Source: Neptunicoccus sediminis
GTDB taxonomy: Bacteria > Pseudomonadota > Alphaproteobacteria > Rhodobacterales > Rhodobacteraceae
DNA: 64,000 bases
NCBI RefSeq assembly: GCF_001719615.1
Contig: NZ_MDVX01000008.1
Location: 62,001-126,000, forward strand
Reading direction: 5' to 3'
Shown: positions 45,607 to 55,687 of the stretch, in pieces
Layout: every line of letters begins with the position of its first letter
How positions within the stretch are numbered: position 1 is the stretch's first letter
The notes under the pieces: generated by a model
What the model was told of the DNA's origin: nothing
The model's input: only the letters and a program-made list of their open reading frames with translations
Databases searched by the model: none
Translations under genes and position numbers: made by a program

Positions 45607-47115
45607 TTATTCGCCCCGCGGGTAGCGGGCGATGTCTTCGACCGTGTTCAGGTCCATATGGTTGCGCATGTAGCGTTCAGAGGCTTTTTGCAGCGGTTGG
45701 TAATCCCACGGGTAATAGTCCCCATTGCGCAGCGCCTCATACACGACCCAGCGGCGCGCCTGACTTTCGCGGATCTGCGCATCAAAGGCCGCCAGATCCC
45801 AGCGGGCCTCGCTTTTGGCCCGAAGCGAGTTCAGCGTGCCCTGATGCGCGGCATCCCCTGCCAGATTGGTCAGCTCGTGGGGATCGTTTTCCAGATCGAA
45901 CAACTGTTCGGGATCAAGGGCGCAGCGGTTGTATTTCCACTTGCCATAACGCAGGGAGACCAGCGGCGCATAGGACGCCTCTGCGGCGTATTCCATCGCG
46001 ACAGGGGCGGTGCGTTCCCCGCCCTGCCCCAGATACACAAGGCTCTCTCCTTCGGTCCAGGGTGCGACCTCTTCCATGGACACGCCAGCCAGTTCCGCCA
46101 GTGTGGGGGCCACGTCGATATTACTGACAGGATCGCTGACAAGCCCCGGCTCCATCTGCGGTGCGCTGATCATCAGGGGCACGCGGGACGCGCCTTCAAA
46201 GAAGCTCATCTTGAACCACAGACCCCGCTCCCCCAGCATATCACCGTGGTCGGAGACAAACAGGATGATCGCGTCCTGACGGGTGGACTCCAGCGCCTCC
46301 ATCACTTCACCGATTTTATCGTCGAGATAGGAAATATTGGCGAAATAGGCGCGGCGAGAGCGTTTGATGTCTTCTTCCTGAATATCAAAACTGCGCCAGT
46401 CGTTCGCGTCGAATATCCGCTTTGAATGGTTGTCGTGCTCCGCGTAATCCATCGCCGGAACTGTGGGCAGCAGATGGTCGCAATCCTCATACAAATCCCA
46501 GTATTTTTTGCGCGCGACATAGGGATCGTGGGGGTGGGTAAAGCTGACGGTCAGACACCACGGCCGTTCGTCCTTGCCCCGTGCCAGATCGTAGACCTTG
46601 CGGGTGGCGTTATAGGCGACCTCATCGTCGTATTCCATCTGGTTGGAAATCTCGGCCACGCCCGCCCCTGTGACCGATCCCATGTTGTGATACCACCAGT
46701 CGATCCGTTCTCCGGGTTTGCGATAATCCGGGGTCCAGCCAAAATCCGCAGGGTAAATATCTGTGGTCAGACGCTCCTCAAACCCGTGCATCTGGTCAGG
46801 CCCGACAAAGTGCATTTTGCCCGACAGACAGGTCTGATAGCCCGCGCGGCGCAGATGGTGGGCATAGGTTGGAATGTCAGAGGCAAATTCGGCCGCATTG
46901 TCATAGACCCGTGTGCGGCTGGGCAGTTGGCCGGACATGAAAGACGCCCGCCCCGGTGCACAAAGCGGCGATGCGGTATAGGCATTTTTAAACCGTGTGG
47001 AGCGTGCTGCCAATTTCTTGAGGTTCGGTGCGTGCAGCCAGTCCGCAGGACCATCGGGAAACAAGGTGCCGTTAAGCTGATCCACCATAAAGATAAGAAT
47101 GTTCGGTTTGTTCAT
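45607..47115 (-). CDS. betC: Choline-sulfatase
   Basis: A 502-residue type I sulfatase. The formylglycine-forming cysteine is C52 in LCAPGRASF (C-x-P-x-R). Metal-binding DQ residues are in FMVDQLNG, and VSDHGDMLGERGLW is the sulfatase DHG block. It hydrolyses choline-O-sulfate to choline, which then feeds BetA. Its start overlaps the betI stop (TCATGA), and it is 63 bases upstream of betA. The length fits rhizobial BetC. Confidence 0.94.
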   Translation of the reverse strand: MNKPNILIFMVDQLNGTLFPDGPADWLHAPNLKKLAARSTRFKNAYTASPLCAPGRASFMSGQLPSRTRVYDNAAEFASDIPTYAHHLRRAGYQTCLSGKMHFVGPDQMHGFEERLTTDIYPADFGWTPDYRKPGERIDWWYHNMGSVTGAGVAEISNQMEYDDEVAYNATRKVYDLARGKDERPWCLTVSFTHPHDPYVARKKYWDLYEDCDHLLPTVPAMDYAEHDNHSKRIFDANDWRSFDIQEEDIKRSRRAYFANISYLDDKIGEVMEALESTRQDAIILFVSDHGDMLGERGLWFKMSFFEGASRVPLMISAPQMEPGLVSDPVSNIDVAPTLAELAGVSMEEVAPWTEGESLVYLGQGGERTAPVAMEYAAEASYAPLVSLRYGKWKYNRCALDPEQLFDLENDPHELTNLAGDAAHQGTLNSLRAKSEARWDLAAFDAQIRESQARRWVVYEALRNGDYYPWDYQPLQKASERYMRNHMDLNTVEDIARYPRGE

Positions 47116-47711
47116 GATTTACCCGTATTTCCGTGAAATTGCAGTTGCTGGCGCAGGTATTCGTCAACCATTGCCATGACCTCGACACGGGCTGGCGCGT
47201 TTTCCTGCAAGGCGTGGCGGATATAAAACCCGTCAATCATTGCCGCCAACCCCTGTGCGACGTGATCCGCGCGTGACCTGTCCATTAGCTGGGACAGGTT
47301 GTAGACCAGATTGGAATGCAGCCGCCGCCCGTAAATTTCCAAGAGCCGCTTTGCCTCGGGGACGGTGCGGGCATAGACGTAGAAATTCAGCCAGGCCGAG
47401 ACCACTTCCTCGGCAAAATTCAGCGGGTGGAAGCTGACGGCGATGATCGCGTCCAGCCGCTCTTTGGGGCCTTCAACACGTCGAAGCTCGGACTGGATGT
47501 GCTCTCCGTAAGAGCGCAGGATGTGGCGCATGGCGGCGACGAAAATCTGCTCCTTGCTGCCGAAGTAATGATGGGCAAGGCCGCTCGACATGCCGGCGCG
47601 TTTTGCAATCTGACTGACCGTCACACTTAGTGAACCCGCCTGCCCGATCTCGGCAATCGTAGCATCAATCAACGCCTGACGGCGGATCGGTTCCATTCCA
47701 ACTTTGGGCAT
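47112..47711 (-). CDS. betI: BetI transcriptional repressor (TetR family)
   Basis: A 199-residue TetR-type regulator. The N-terminal sequence PIRRQALIDATIAEIGQAG, then VSQIAKRAGMSSGLAHHYFG, is the BetI helix-turn-helix. It represses the bet genes and is relieved by choline. I chose the ATG at 47711; a GTG three bases earlier is equally in frame. It is first of the operon, and a TTGAC-TG-GTCAA operator is 44 bases upstream. Confidence 0.93.
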   Translation of the reverse strand: MPKVGMEPIRRQALIDATIAEIGQAGSLSVTVSQIAKRAGMSSGLAHHYFGSKEQIFVAAMRHILRSYGEHIQSELRRVEGPKERLDAIIAVSFHPLNFAEEVVSAWLNFYVYARTVPEAKRLLEIYGRRLHSNLVYNLSQLMDRSRADHVAQGLAAMIDGFYIRHALQENAPARVEVMAMVDEYLRQQLQFHGNTGKS

Positions 47712-47753
47712 CACAGACTCAGATTTGTTCGCGGCTCAATCTGACGGTTTTAT

Positions 47754-47767
47754 ATTGACTGGTCAAT
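47754..47767. promoter_or_regulatory. BetI-like operator
   Basis: ATTGACTGGTCAAT is a near-perfect dyad (A-TTGAC-TG-GTCAA-T) just upstream of betI. On the minus strand it is directly followed by TATAAA, a likely -10, so the repressor would block the promoter. Confidence 0.6.
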
Positions 47768-47913
47768 CAACAAAAACCCGAAACCAGTGAAATACGCCCG
47801 ATCAGAGGCGCGAAAAGACGCACCCCCCGCTGAGGCATTTTGGGCGATTGGAACTTTCCGACAGGCAGGGTAAAAGCCGGTTTGCACTGATTCACTAGAA
47901 GAAAGTAAGACCC

Positions 47914-48462
47914 ATGAAACCAGGTTCGAAACTCCCCGAAGTTACTTTTCACAACCGCGTCCGGGACGAGTCCATCGGCGGCGAAAACCCCTTCCGCTGG
48001 CAGGATCAGTCCACGTCCGACCTGTTTGCGGGCAAAAACGCACTGCTGATCGGTCTGCCCGGTGCCTTCACACCCACATGCTCCACCCGTCAACTGCCGT
48101 CCTTTGACGAACTGGCCGAAGAATTTGCGAAGGCTGGCATCGACACCATTTACTGTGTGTCCGTGAACGATGCTTTCGTGATGTACCAATGGGGCAAGGC
48201 GCTTGGCCTGAAGAACATCCGCATGATTCCGGACGGCTCCGGTCATTTCACCCGTCAACTTGGCATGTTGGTGAACAAGGACAATCTGGGTTTTGGCCAC
48301 CGTTCCTGGCGCTATGCAGCCATCGTGCGGGATGGTGTGGTTGACGGCTGGTTCGAAGAGGCCGGTCGTTGCGACAACGCCGCAGACGATCCTTACGAAG
48401 TTTCCACACCAGAGACCGTTCTGGAATGGCTGCGCGATCAAACAGCCCAAAAAGCGGCCTGA
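47914..48462 (+). CDS. Peroxiredoxin, Prx5 type
   Basis: A 182-residue thiol peroxidase. The peroxidatic cysteine is C56 in LPGAFTPTCSTRQLPSF (P-x3-T-x2-C), characteristic of the Prx5 group, with the catalytic arginine later in the chain. The reductant could be glutaredoxin/glutathione, as in other alphaproteobacterial Prx5 proteins. It stands alone, with GAAAG upstream, divergent from the bet operon. Confidence 0.9.
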   Translation: MKPGSKLPEVTFHNRVRDESIGGENPFRWQDQSTSDLFAGKNALLIGLPGAFTPTCSTRQLPSFDELAEEFAKAGIDTIYCVSVNDAFVMYQWGKALGLKNIRMIPDGSGHFTRQLGMLVNKDNLGFGHRSWRYAAIVRDGVVDGWFEEAGRCDNAADDPYEVSTPETVLEWLRDQTAQKAA

Positions 48463-48481
48463 TCTGTCAGATAGATTTGCC

Positions 48482-48507
48482 ACATCCGCCCGGCAACGGG
48501 CGGATGT
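48482..48507 (+). terminator. Stem-loop after the peroxiredoxin gene
   Basis: ACATCCGCCC pairs with GGGCGGATGT around GGCAAC, 20 bases after the stop. No real U run follows (TCGC), so termination may be Rho-assisted. Confidence 0.5.
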
Positions 48508-48712
48508 TCGCAGGGACGGCCCTGCCTGCACCGGACAGCCCGTGCGCCCTTACCCCTGAAAAAACACGCCAACCGCAGCTTAAATGTCACGCAAAGTGGC
48601 AGGCGCCCCCCTGTGTGCCGCGCAAAGCAGCCTCATTCCTGACACATTTCCCCCTCAATTCTGAAGGCCCGAATGGAATTGAAAAACAACTGATTTAATC
48701 AAGGGCCGAGAC

Positions 48713-48811
48713 ATGAATTTTCTGATTGGAATGGCGATCGGCGGCATGGTCGCATGGCTTGTCATCGCCGTGCTGGAAACCACATGGGACGACATCTTCC
48801 CCGAGCAGTAG
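48713..48811 (+). CDS. Small membrane peptide, 32 residues
   Basis: A short frame, MNFLIGMAIGGMVAWLVIAV plus 12 more residues, forms one clear transmembrane helix with an acidic C-terminus (WDDIFPEQ). GGGCCGAG lies a few bases before the ATG. It sits in the 450-base gap between the peroxiredoxin and pntB genes and is followed by a terminator stem. I do not recognise it; single-helix proteins of this kind often modulate larger membrane complexes. Without comparative data it remains a candidate. Confidence 0.45.
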   Translation: MNFLIGMAIGGMVAWLVIAVLETTWDDIFPEQ

Positions 48812-48843
48812 CACGCCTGCCCCAGTACCCCTACCCCACAAAA

Positions 48844-48877
48844 AAAACGCCTGTAGATCGCAATCCACAGGCGTTTT
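48844..48877. terminator. Bidirectional Rho-independent terminator
   Basis: AAAACGCCTGT (48844-48854) and ACAGGCGTTTT (48867-48877) give an 11-bp stem with A and T runs on each side. It ends the pntB transcript on the minus strand and the small membrane-peptide transcript on the plus strand. Confidence 0.8.
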
Positions 48878-48913
48878 GAATTGTGATGGGGCGGGCGTTC
48901 ACCCGCCACCGGA

Positions 48914-50347
48914 TCAGGAAATATTCGCCAGAAGCTGGTTCACACTATCCTTGGCATCACCGTAAAGCATGCGCGTATTCTCTTTGAAGAACAGCGGGTT
49001 TTCGATGCCGGAGTAACCAGTCCCCTGCCCCCGTTTTGACACGATTACATTCTTGGCTTTCCAGACCTCCAGAACCGGCATCCCCGCGATGGGAGAGTTC
49101 GGATCTTCTTGCGCCGCAGGGTTCACGATGTCGTTGGAGCCGATGATCATAACCACATCCGTTTCGGGGAAATCGTCGTTGATCTCGTCCATCTCCAGCA
49201 CGATGTCATAGGGCACTTTGGCCTCGGCCAGCAGCACGTTCATGTGGCCCGGCAGACGCCCTGCAACAGGGTGAATACCGAAACGCACGTTCTTGCCCTT
49301 GGCCCGCAGGCGGTTGGTCAGCTCGGACACCGCTTGTTGGGCCTGCGCCACCGCCATACCGTAGCCCGGCACGATGATCACAGAGTCCGCGTCATCCAGT
49401 TGCGCCGCAACAGTTGCTGCATCGGTTGCGATTTGTTCGCCCTCGACAGCCATTTGTTCACCGGCAGGACCGCCAAAGCCCCCGAGGATCACGCTGATGA
49501 AAGAGCGGTTCATCGCCTTACACATGATGTAGGACAGGATCGCACCGGAAGAACCCACCAGCGCACCGACCACGATCAGCAGATCGTTGCCAAGGCTGAA
49601 ACCGATCGCAGCCGCCGCCCAACCGGAATAGCTGTTCAGCATGGACACAACCACAGGCATATCCGCGCCGCCGATGCCCATAATCAGGTGATAACCGATA
49701 AACAGCGCCGCCAGTGTCATGATCGCCAGCGGAAGAAATCCGCCGGTGTTAAAGTACCAGACCAGACAGATCAGCGACAGAACCGCCGCGCCTGCGTTCA
49801 GCATATGACCGCCCGGCAGTTTCGTCGCCGCACTGCCCACACGACCCGCCAGCTTGCCATAGGCAATAACCGAACCTGTGAAGGTCACAGCACCGATAAA
49901 GATGCCAAGGAACAGCTCAACCCGCAGGATGGAAATCTCCAGCGCATCTTTTTTGGCGAGAAGGGCTGCAAACCCCTCAAGGCTCTTGCGCGCGTTTTCA
50001 TCAAGCAGCAACACATTGCCCAGCTCGATATGGGCGTTAAAGCCGACAAAAACCGCGGCCAGACCCACAAGAGAGTGCATCGCGGCAACCAGCTCGGGCA
50101 TTTGCGTCATTTGCACACGATTGGCCAGTTGCCAGCCAATCACACCGCCACCGGCGATCAGCACCAGCGACAGCAGCCACAGCCCCGAACCGGGACCGAC
50201 AAGGGTTGCAAAAACCGCCAGCGCCATGCCGGCAATACCATACCAGACAGCGCGTTTCGCGCTTTCCTGACCGGACAATCCGCCCAGTGACAGAATGAAA
50301 AGAACAGCCGCAACAACGTAAGCGGCGGTGGTAAATCCGAATTCCAT
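48914..50347 (-). CDS. pntB: NAD(P) transhydrogenase beta subunit
   Basis: A 477-residue protein with about nine transmembrane helices (residues 1-270) and the NADP-binding domain III after ~290 ([60 protein letters not shown]). With PntA it couples proton movement to hydride transfer from NADH to NADP. AGGAAGG precedes the start, 15 bases after pntA. Confidence 0.95.
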   Translation of the reverse strand: MEFGFTTAAYVVAAVLFILSLGGLSGQESAKRAVWYGIAGMALAVFATLVGPGSGLWLLSLVLIAGGGVIGWQLANRVQMTQMPELVAAMHSLVGLAAVFVGFNAHIELGNVLLLDENARKSLEGFAALLAKKDALEISILRVELFLGIFIGAVTFTGSVIAYGKLAGRVGSAATKLPGGHMLNAGAAVLSLICLVWYFNTGGFLPLAIMTLAALFIGYHLIMGIGGADMPVVVSMLNSYSGWAAAAIGFSLGNDLLIVVGALVGSSGAILSYIMCKAMNRSFISVILGGFGGPAGEQMAVEGEQIATDAATVAAQLDDADSVIIVPGYGMAVAQAQQAVSELTNRLRAKGKNVRFGIHPVAGRLPGHMNVLLAEAKVPYDIVLEMDEINDDFPETDVVMIIGSNDIVNPAAQEDPNSPIAGMPVLEVWKAKNVIVSKRGQGTGYSGIENPLFFKENTRMLYGDAKDSVNQLLANIS

Positions 50348-50362
50348 AGTACCTTCCTCCGA

Positions 50363-51937
50363 TTACGATTTCTGGAACATGGCGAGCATCCGCCGTGTCA
50401 CCATGAAGCCGCCAAAGATGTTAATTCCGGCCATAAAGACCGAGAGTGCCGCCAGCAGGATCACAAGGAAACTCCCCGATCCGATCTGCATCAAAGCCCC
50501 CAGAATGATGATGGACGAAATCGCATTCGTCACCGCCATAAGCGGGGTGTGCAGGCTGTGCGCCACGCCCCAGATGACCTGAAAGCCGACAAAGACTGCC
50601 AGTACGAACACGATAAAGTGCTGCATAAAGCTGGCAGGCGCGACCAGACCAACCCCGAGGATCAGTGCCCCGCCAACGGCCAACAATGTGACCTGGTTGC
50701 GGGTCTCTGTGCGGAACGCAGCGGCCTCTGCAGCCTTTTTCTCTTCCGCCGTCGGTTCCTTGACCTCTGCTTTGGGTTTCTGCGCCGCAATCGCCTTCAC
50801 CTTGGGCGGTGGCGGCGGGAAGGTAATCTCTCCTTCAAAGGTCGCGGTTGCCCCGCGGATCACATCGTCTTCCATATTGTGATTGACCACACCGTCCTTT
50901 TCCGGCGTGAGGTCGGTCATCATATGGCGAATGTTGGTCGCATATAGGGTCGAGGATTGCGCCGCCATTCGCGACGGGAAATCGGTGTAACCAACGATTG
51001 TGACACCATTTTCCGATACGATTTTCTCGTCAGGAACTGTCAGGTCACAGTTGCCGCCCCGCTCTGCCGCAAGGTCGACCACAACGGAACCGGCCTTTTG
51101 CAGCGCCACCATATCGGCCGTCCACAGCTTGGGCGCATCACGACCCGGAATAAGCGCGGTAGTGATGACAATATCCATCTCCGGTGCCAGTTCGCGGAAT
51201 TTGGCAAGCTGGGCCTCGCGGAACTCGGGGCTGGAGGGGGCCGCATAACCGCCTGTCTCGGCACCGTCCTTGGCGTCTTCCTCAAACTCCAGGTACACAA
51301 ACTCGGCACCCATGGATTCAATCTGTTCAGCCACTTCGGGGCGTACGTCAAAGGCGTAGACCTGTGCGCCAAGGGATGTCGCTGCACCAATCGCCGCCAG
51401 ACCGGCCACACCGGCGCCCACAACCAGAACCTTAGCCGGCGGGACCTTACCCGCAGCAGTCACCTGTCCGGTAAAGAAACGGCCAAAGTTGTTGCCCGCT
51501 TCCATCACCGCGCGGTAGCCCGCGATATTGGCCATAGAGGACAGGGCATCCATCTTTTGCGCCCGTGAAATACGCGGCACCATGTCCATTGCAATGACAT
51601 GGGCGCCTTTCTTGTTGGCCGCCTCCATCAGGGCCGTGTTTTGCCCCGGATAGAAGAAGGAAATCAGCGTCTGGCCTTTGCGCAGACGTTTAATCTCGAT
51701 TTCTTCGGGGGGGCGGACCTTGGCGACAATATCAGCCGTTTTATACAGGGCCGCTGCGGTTTTCACCACTTCTACACCGGCAGCCTTATAGTCCTCGTCC
51801 GAGAAACGAGCCTTTTCGCCCGCCCCTGTTTCGATGACACATTCATAGCCAAGCTTTTGCAACTGGCGTGCAGAGTCCGGCGTCATTGCCACTCTGGCTT
51901 CGTTTTCGAAAATCTCTTTGGGAGTTCCGATGCGCAT
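50363..51937 (-). CDS. pntA: NAD(P) transhydrogenase alpha subunit (fused)
   Basis: A 524-residue protein of the fused type, with NAD-binding domain I ([37 protein letters not shown]) and a C-terminal part (~395-524) with about four transmembrane helices. Many alphaproteobacteria split these regions into PntAA and PntAB; here they are one chain, joined by a charged Lys/Glu/Pro-rich linker. The ATG at 51937 has AAGGAGG upstream and gives the normal N-terminus; an upstream frame to 52096 is not coding. Confidence 0.95.
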   Translation of the reverse strand: MRIGTPKEIFENEARVAMTPDSARQLQKLGYECVIETGAGEKARFSDEDYKAAGVEVVKTAAALYKTADIVAKVRPPEEIEIKRLRKGQTLISFFYPGQNTALMEAANKKGAHVIAMDMVPRISRAQKMDALSSMANIAGYRAVMEAGNNFGRFFTGQVTAAGKVPPAKVLVVGAGVAGLAAIGAATSLGAQVYAFDVRPEVAEQIESMGAEFVYLEFEEDAKDGAETGGYAAPSSPEFREAQLAKFRELAPEMDIVITTALIPGRDAPKLWTADMVALQKAGSVVVDLAAERGGNCDLTVPDEKIVSENGVTIVGYTDFPSRMAAQSSTLYATNIRHMMTDLTPEKDGVVNHNMEDDVIRGATATFEGEITFPPPPPKVKAIAAQKPKAEVKEPTAEEKKAAEAAAFRTETRNQVTLLAVGGALILGVGLVAPASFMQHFIVFVLAVFVGFQVIWGVAHSLHTPLMAVTNAISSIIILGALMQIGSGSFLVILLAALSVFMAGINIFGGFMVTRRMLAMFQKS

Positions 51938-52249
51938 GACAAACCTCCTTTGTTCAAGCGTTGCGACCGGGCCTCCGCCCCGAACGGGCAAAACCGGCGC
52001 ACATTTATACATCACCGAGTTTGGATAACAGGATTCGAACCCGAGTACATGCGGCAATCTGCCCGAAAATTGCATGAATCGGTTTATTTCCTGCACAAAT
52101 TTCAGGCTTTTTGCGGACTAAAGCACAAAGTAGCGCGGCTGACGCAACGTCCCCCGTTTTCTGCGATCGTTAAAACTTATGAAAAGATAATCACCCGAAC
52201 CCGTAATTTTCTTAGCCGGAGAATCAGTCAAAATCCCGCCTTGGCTCAA
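51938..52249. other. Gap upstream of pntA
   Basis: This 312-base stretch presumably holds the pntAB promoter on the minus strand, but no convincing -35/-10 pair was found. A short GGATTCGAACCCG resembling a tRNA T-arm near 52031 has no matching acceptor stem. Confidence 0.4.
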
Positions 52250-52279
52250 AAAAGGGGCCGCAGGTTTCCCCGCGGCCCC
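52245..52279 (-). terminator. Terminator of yebC
   Basis: GGGGCCGC (52254-52261) and GCGGCCCC (52272-52279) make an 8-bp GC stem, followed on the minus strand by a run of seven T residues. It is 33 bases past the yebC stop. Confidence 0.8.
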
Positions 52280-52311
52280 GTTTCAATGTTCCGAAAAATA
52301 CTCAAAATCGC

Positions 52312-53052
52312 TTAAAGCTGCTCCATGATCTCGTCGGAAATTTCAAAGTTTGCTGTGACCGTTTGCACATCGTCGTCATCTTCCAGAGCCGCAATCAGAC
52401 GCATCAGTTTCTCTGCGCCTTCAAGGTCCAGTTCCGTCGTGGTGGTCGGCTTCCAGATCAGTTTGGAAGACTCGGATTCCCCGAGCGTTTCTTCAAGTGC
52501 GTTACTGACTTCGTTCAGATCGGTGAACTCGCAGTAGATTTCGTGCCCGTCTTCTGTGCTTTCCACGTCTTCGGCACCCGCTTCGATTGCGGCTTCGAAC
52601 ACAGTGTCCGCATCGCCAACAGACGCAGGATAGGCCACAAGTCCCTTACGCTCGAACATAAAAGACACAGCGCCGGTCTCGGCCAGATTGCCGCCGGATT
52701 TTGTGAAGGTAGAGCGCACGGTAGAGGCTGTGCGGTTCTTGTTGTCGGTCATGGCTTCGACAATTACGGCGACACCAGCGGGGCCATAGCCCTCATAGCG
52801 GATTTCCTCGTAATTCTCGCCGTCCTGCGCCGACGCCTTGTTGATGGCCCGTTCAATCACGTCCTTTGGAACGGATTTGCCTTTGGCCTCTTTTACGGCC
52901 AACCGCAGACGCGGGTTTTTCTCGGGATCGGGATCGCCCATCTTGGCGGCAACGGTGATCTCTTTTGCCAGCTTTGAAAACAGCTTGGAGCGCACAGCGT
53001 CCTGACGTCCCTTGCGGTGCTGGATGTTTGCCCATTTAGAATGGCCTGCCAT
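52312..53052 (-). CDS. YebC/PmpR-family protein
   Basis: A 246-residue cytoplasmic protein. The N-terminal [19 protein letters not shown] and [12 protein letters not shown] in the middle are family signatures. The family was annotated as transcriptional regulators, and recent work links members to translation of difficult (proline-rich) stretches. It stands alone with its own terminator and TCCGGAGGAAAAA-type ribosome site. Confidence 0.94.
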   Translation of the reverse strand: MAGHSKWANIQHRKGRQDAVRSKLFSKLAKEITVAAKMGDPDPEKNPRLRLAVKEAKGKSVPKDVIERAINKASAQDGENYEEIRYEGYGPAGVAVIVEAMTDNKNRTASTVRSTFTKSGGNLAETGAVSFMFERKGLVAYPASVGDADTVFEAAIEAGAEDVESTEDGHEIYCEFTDLNEVSNALEETLGESESSKLIWKPTTTTELDLEGAEKLMRLIAALEDDDDVQTVTANFEISDEIMEQL

Positions 53053-53215
53053 TTTTCCTCCGGCGTAGAATGTTCCTTAGCGCTGTCTATAAATGCTTGA
53101 CCGCAAGGGGGCAAGCGCCTCGGGGGGACGTGTGCGCTGCACAGGGCCTCGCCTTGGGGGGCAATTGCGCAAAAGCCTGTTTCCCTTACCGCCCATTCCG
53201 GCAATAAAGCGGTCT

Positions 53216-53812
53216 ATGGACTATACACTTCTTCCCGCTCTGGCCGGATTTGCTTTTGTTTCCTCGATCACACCGGGGCCGAACAACCTGATGCTGATGG
53301 CTTCGGGGGCAAATTTCGGGTTCACCCGCTCCATTCCGCATATGTTGGGGATTGGTATCGGATTTACCGTGATGATCCTTTTGGTCGGGTTGGGGCTGAT
53401 CGGGCTGTTTGACCTGTTTCCACTGTCTTACACGCTGCTGCAAATTTTTAGTATTGCGTATCTGACGTGGCTGGCGTGGAAAATCGCTAATGCCGCGCCG
53501 CCAAGTGCCGGAGAGTCCGGCGACATTCCGATGACATTCCTGCAAGCTGCGCTGTTCCAATGGGTCAATCCTAAGGCATGGTCCATGGCGCTGACCGCGA
53601 TCACCGCCTATGCGCCGGAACGTACTGTCTGGTCCATCGTGCTGGTGGGGCTGGTGTTCGGGGTTATCAATCTGCCCTGTGTCAGCACATGGACCGTTAT
53701 GGGCCAGCAGATCCGCCGTATCCTGAACCGCCCCCGCTGGTTGCGGGCGTTCAATATTGTCATGGCCTTGCTGCTGGTGCTGTCTGCATTGCCGGTGCTT
53801 TTGCTGAAGTGA
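53216..53812 (+). CDS. LysE/RhtB-family exporter
   Basis: A 198-residue membrane protein with about six hydrophobic helices. The N-terminal FVSSITPGPNNLMLMASGANFG is the LysE/RhtB signature and FQWVNPKAW is the mid-protein motif. It exports amino acids or related amines. The ATG at 53216 gives the standard N-terminus; a longer frame from 53093 covers the yebC promoter region and is not coding. Confidence 0.9.
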   Translation: MDYTLLPALAGFAFVSSITPGPNNLMLMASGANFGFTRSIPHMLGIGIGFTVMILLVGLGLIGLFDLFPLSYTLLQIFSIAYLTWLAWKIANAAPPSAGESGDIPMTFLQAALFQWVNPKAWSMALTAITAYAPERTVWSIVLVGLVFGVINLPCVSTWTVMGQQIRRILNRPRWLRAFNIVMALLLVLSALPVLLLK

Positions 53813-53897
53813 CAGGATTGCGCTCCGCGCGGGGATATTTGGGGAAAATGGAGCGTTAGAGGATGACCGGCGGGCGATCGGGGACTAAGTCTTGGGT

Positions 53898-55676
53898 ATG
53901 ACCACTGATCAGATCCTGCTGTTTGTCATCTTTGCTTGTGTCTTTGCCCTGCTCCTTTGGGGGCGTTACCGCTATGACCTCGTGGCGTTTGGTGCCTTGC
54001 TGGTAGGGGTCCTGATCGGTGTGGTTCCCGCGAATGAGGCGTTTTCCGGCTTTGGCCATCCGGCGACACTGGTGGTGGCGCTGGTGCTGATCGTGTCAGC
54101 AGGGCTGGTGAATTCCGGCGCGGTGGGGTTGATCACACGGTCACTTGTAGACAAATCCCGCGAACTTGGCGCGCATATTGCGATTATGGGTAGCGTCGGC
54201 GCAGTGCTGTCCGCATTTATGAACAATGTTGCAGCCCTTGCCCTGCTGATGCCGGTCGATCTGCAAACAGCGAAAAAGGCCAAACGGGCGGCGGGTCTGT
54301 CCCTGATGCCCCTGTCCTTTGCAACCATTCTGGGGGGCATGGTGACAATGATCGGCACGCCGCCAAACATCATTATCGCTACCATCCGCGAGGATTCCCT
54401 TGGCCAAGCCTTTCGCATGTTCGATTTCGCCCCTGTCGGACTGGTTGCGGCCATCAGCGGCTTGCTGTTTGTGTCAACCATCGGCTGGCGGTTGATCCCG
54501 CAGGTGGAGGTGGACTCCCCCGTGGAAAAACTGCTCGACAATGCCAATTACATTGCAGAACTGACAGTGCCTGCCGAAAGCGACCTGATCGGCAAAACCC
54601 CGTTTGATCTGTCCGAAGAGGCCGAAAAAGCAGACATCGCCATCATCGGTGTGATCCGCGAGGGGCGGCGCCTTTATGGCAATGCCCGCTATCGCAAACT
54701 GCTGGCTGGCGATGCGCTGGTGCTGGAGGCGCGACCCGAAGCGCTGGATGAATTTCGCAGTGCGGTGAAGCTGGATTTTGATCAGGAACGCCGGCAGGAG
54801 AAGGTCAAAGCCGCCGGTGACGGGCTGGCGCTAAGTGAGGTTGTTGTTACCGAACACAGCCGGATCGCGGGAAAGTCGTCTTTGTCGATCGGCTTGAACT
54901 GGCGGCAGAACACCATTTTGATGGGGATTTCGCGCAACGGCAAGCCGATCCGCAGTCAGGTGCGCCGCACCCTCATCCAGCCCGGTGACATCCTGTTGCT
55001 ACTGACCCCGAAAGAGACTCACAACCATGTGGTGGACTGGCTGGGCTGCCTGCCGCTGGTGGAACGTGGCCTTCAGGTGACGCAGGACGAAAAGACGTGG
55101 CTTGCCATCGGGATATTCGGCGCCGCGGTGGTGGCGGCTTCCTTCGGGCTGGTCTATCTGCCGGTTGCGCTTGGTGTGGTGGTGGCCCTGTTTACGCTGA
55201 CGCGGATCGTGCCCATCAGCGAGGTTTACACCCATATCGAATGGCCCGTGGTGGTGCTGCTCGGCTCTATGATCCCGCTGGGGGTTGCATTGGAATCCTC
55301 GGGTGGCACGGAACTGATTGCCAATTCCCTGATCGGACTGACCGAAGGCATGCCCGCCTGGGTGATCCTGACAGTTCTTATGGTGGTGACGATGACACTT
55401 TCGGATGTGCTGAACAACACGGCTACAACCATCGTTGCAGCACCCGTAGGGATCAAGATGGCCCAGAGCCTCGGGGTCAGTCCCGATCCGTTTCTGATGG
55501 CCGTGGCGGTGGCGGCCTCCTGCGCGTTTTTGACCCCGATCGGGCATAAAAACAACACGCTGATCCTCGGGCCGGGGGGATACCGTTTCGGGGATTACTG
55601 GCGCACGGGGCTGCCGCTGGAAATCCTGATTGTTGCCGTCAGCATCCCTGCAATCCTGTTCTTCTGGCCGCTTTGA
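53898..55676 (+). CDS. SLC13-type permease with two TrkA-C (RCK_C) domains
   Basis: A 592-residue membrane protein. About 11-12 helices are split by a cytoplasmic part (residues ~205-395) holding two RCK_C domains (ELTVPAESDLIGKTPFDLSE; VVVTEHSRIAGKSSLSIGLN). The permease halves show FMNNVAALALLMPV and GGMVTMIGTPPNIII, and, in the second, LSDVLNNTATTIVAAPVGIKMA and TPIGHKNNTLILGPGGY. Such proteins carry sulfate, dicarboxylates or other anions with sodium. The ATG at 53898 was chosen over a TTG at 53892. It converges with a related gene just 11 bases away. Confidence 0.85.
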   Translation: MTTDQILLFVIFACVFALLLWGRYRYDLVAFGALLVGVLIGVVPANEAFSGFGHPATLVVALVLIVSAGLVNSGAVGLITRSLVDKSRELGAHIAIMGSVGAVLSAFMNNVAALALLMPVDLQTAKKAKRAAGLSLMPLSFATILGGMVTMIGTPPNIIIATIREDSLGQAFRMFDFAPVGLVAAISGLLFVSTIGWRLIPQVEVDSPVEKLLDNANYIAELTVPAESDLIGKTPFDLSEEAEKADIAIIGVIREGRRLYGNARYRKLLAGDALVLEARPEALDEFRSAVKLDFDQERRQEKVKAAGDGLALSEVVVTEHSRIAGKSSLSIGLNWRQNTILMGISRNGKPIRSQVRRTLIQPGDILLLLTPKETHNHVVDWLGCLPLVERGLQVTQDEKTWLAIGIFGAAVVAASFGLVYLPVALGVVVALFTLTRIVPISEVYTHIEWPVVVLLGSMIPLGVALESSGGTELIANSLIGLTEGMPAWVILTVLMVVTMTLSDVLNNTATTIVAAPVGIKMAQSLGVSPDPFLMAVAVAASCAFLTPIGHKNNTLILGPGGYRFGDYWRTGLPLEILIVAVSIPAILFFWPL

Positions 55677-55687
55677 GGTTTTAGCCC

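Noticed and set aside
52021-52060. GGATTCGAACCCG, resembling a tRNA T-arm
   Set aside because: No acceptor stem, anticodon stem or D-arm can be built around it on either strand.
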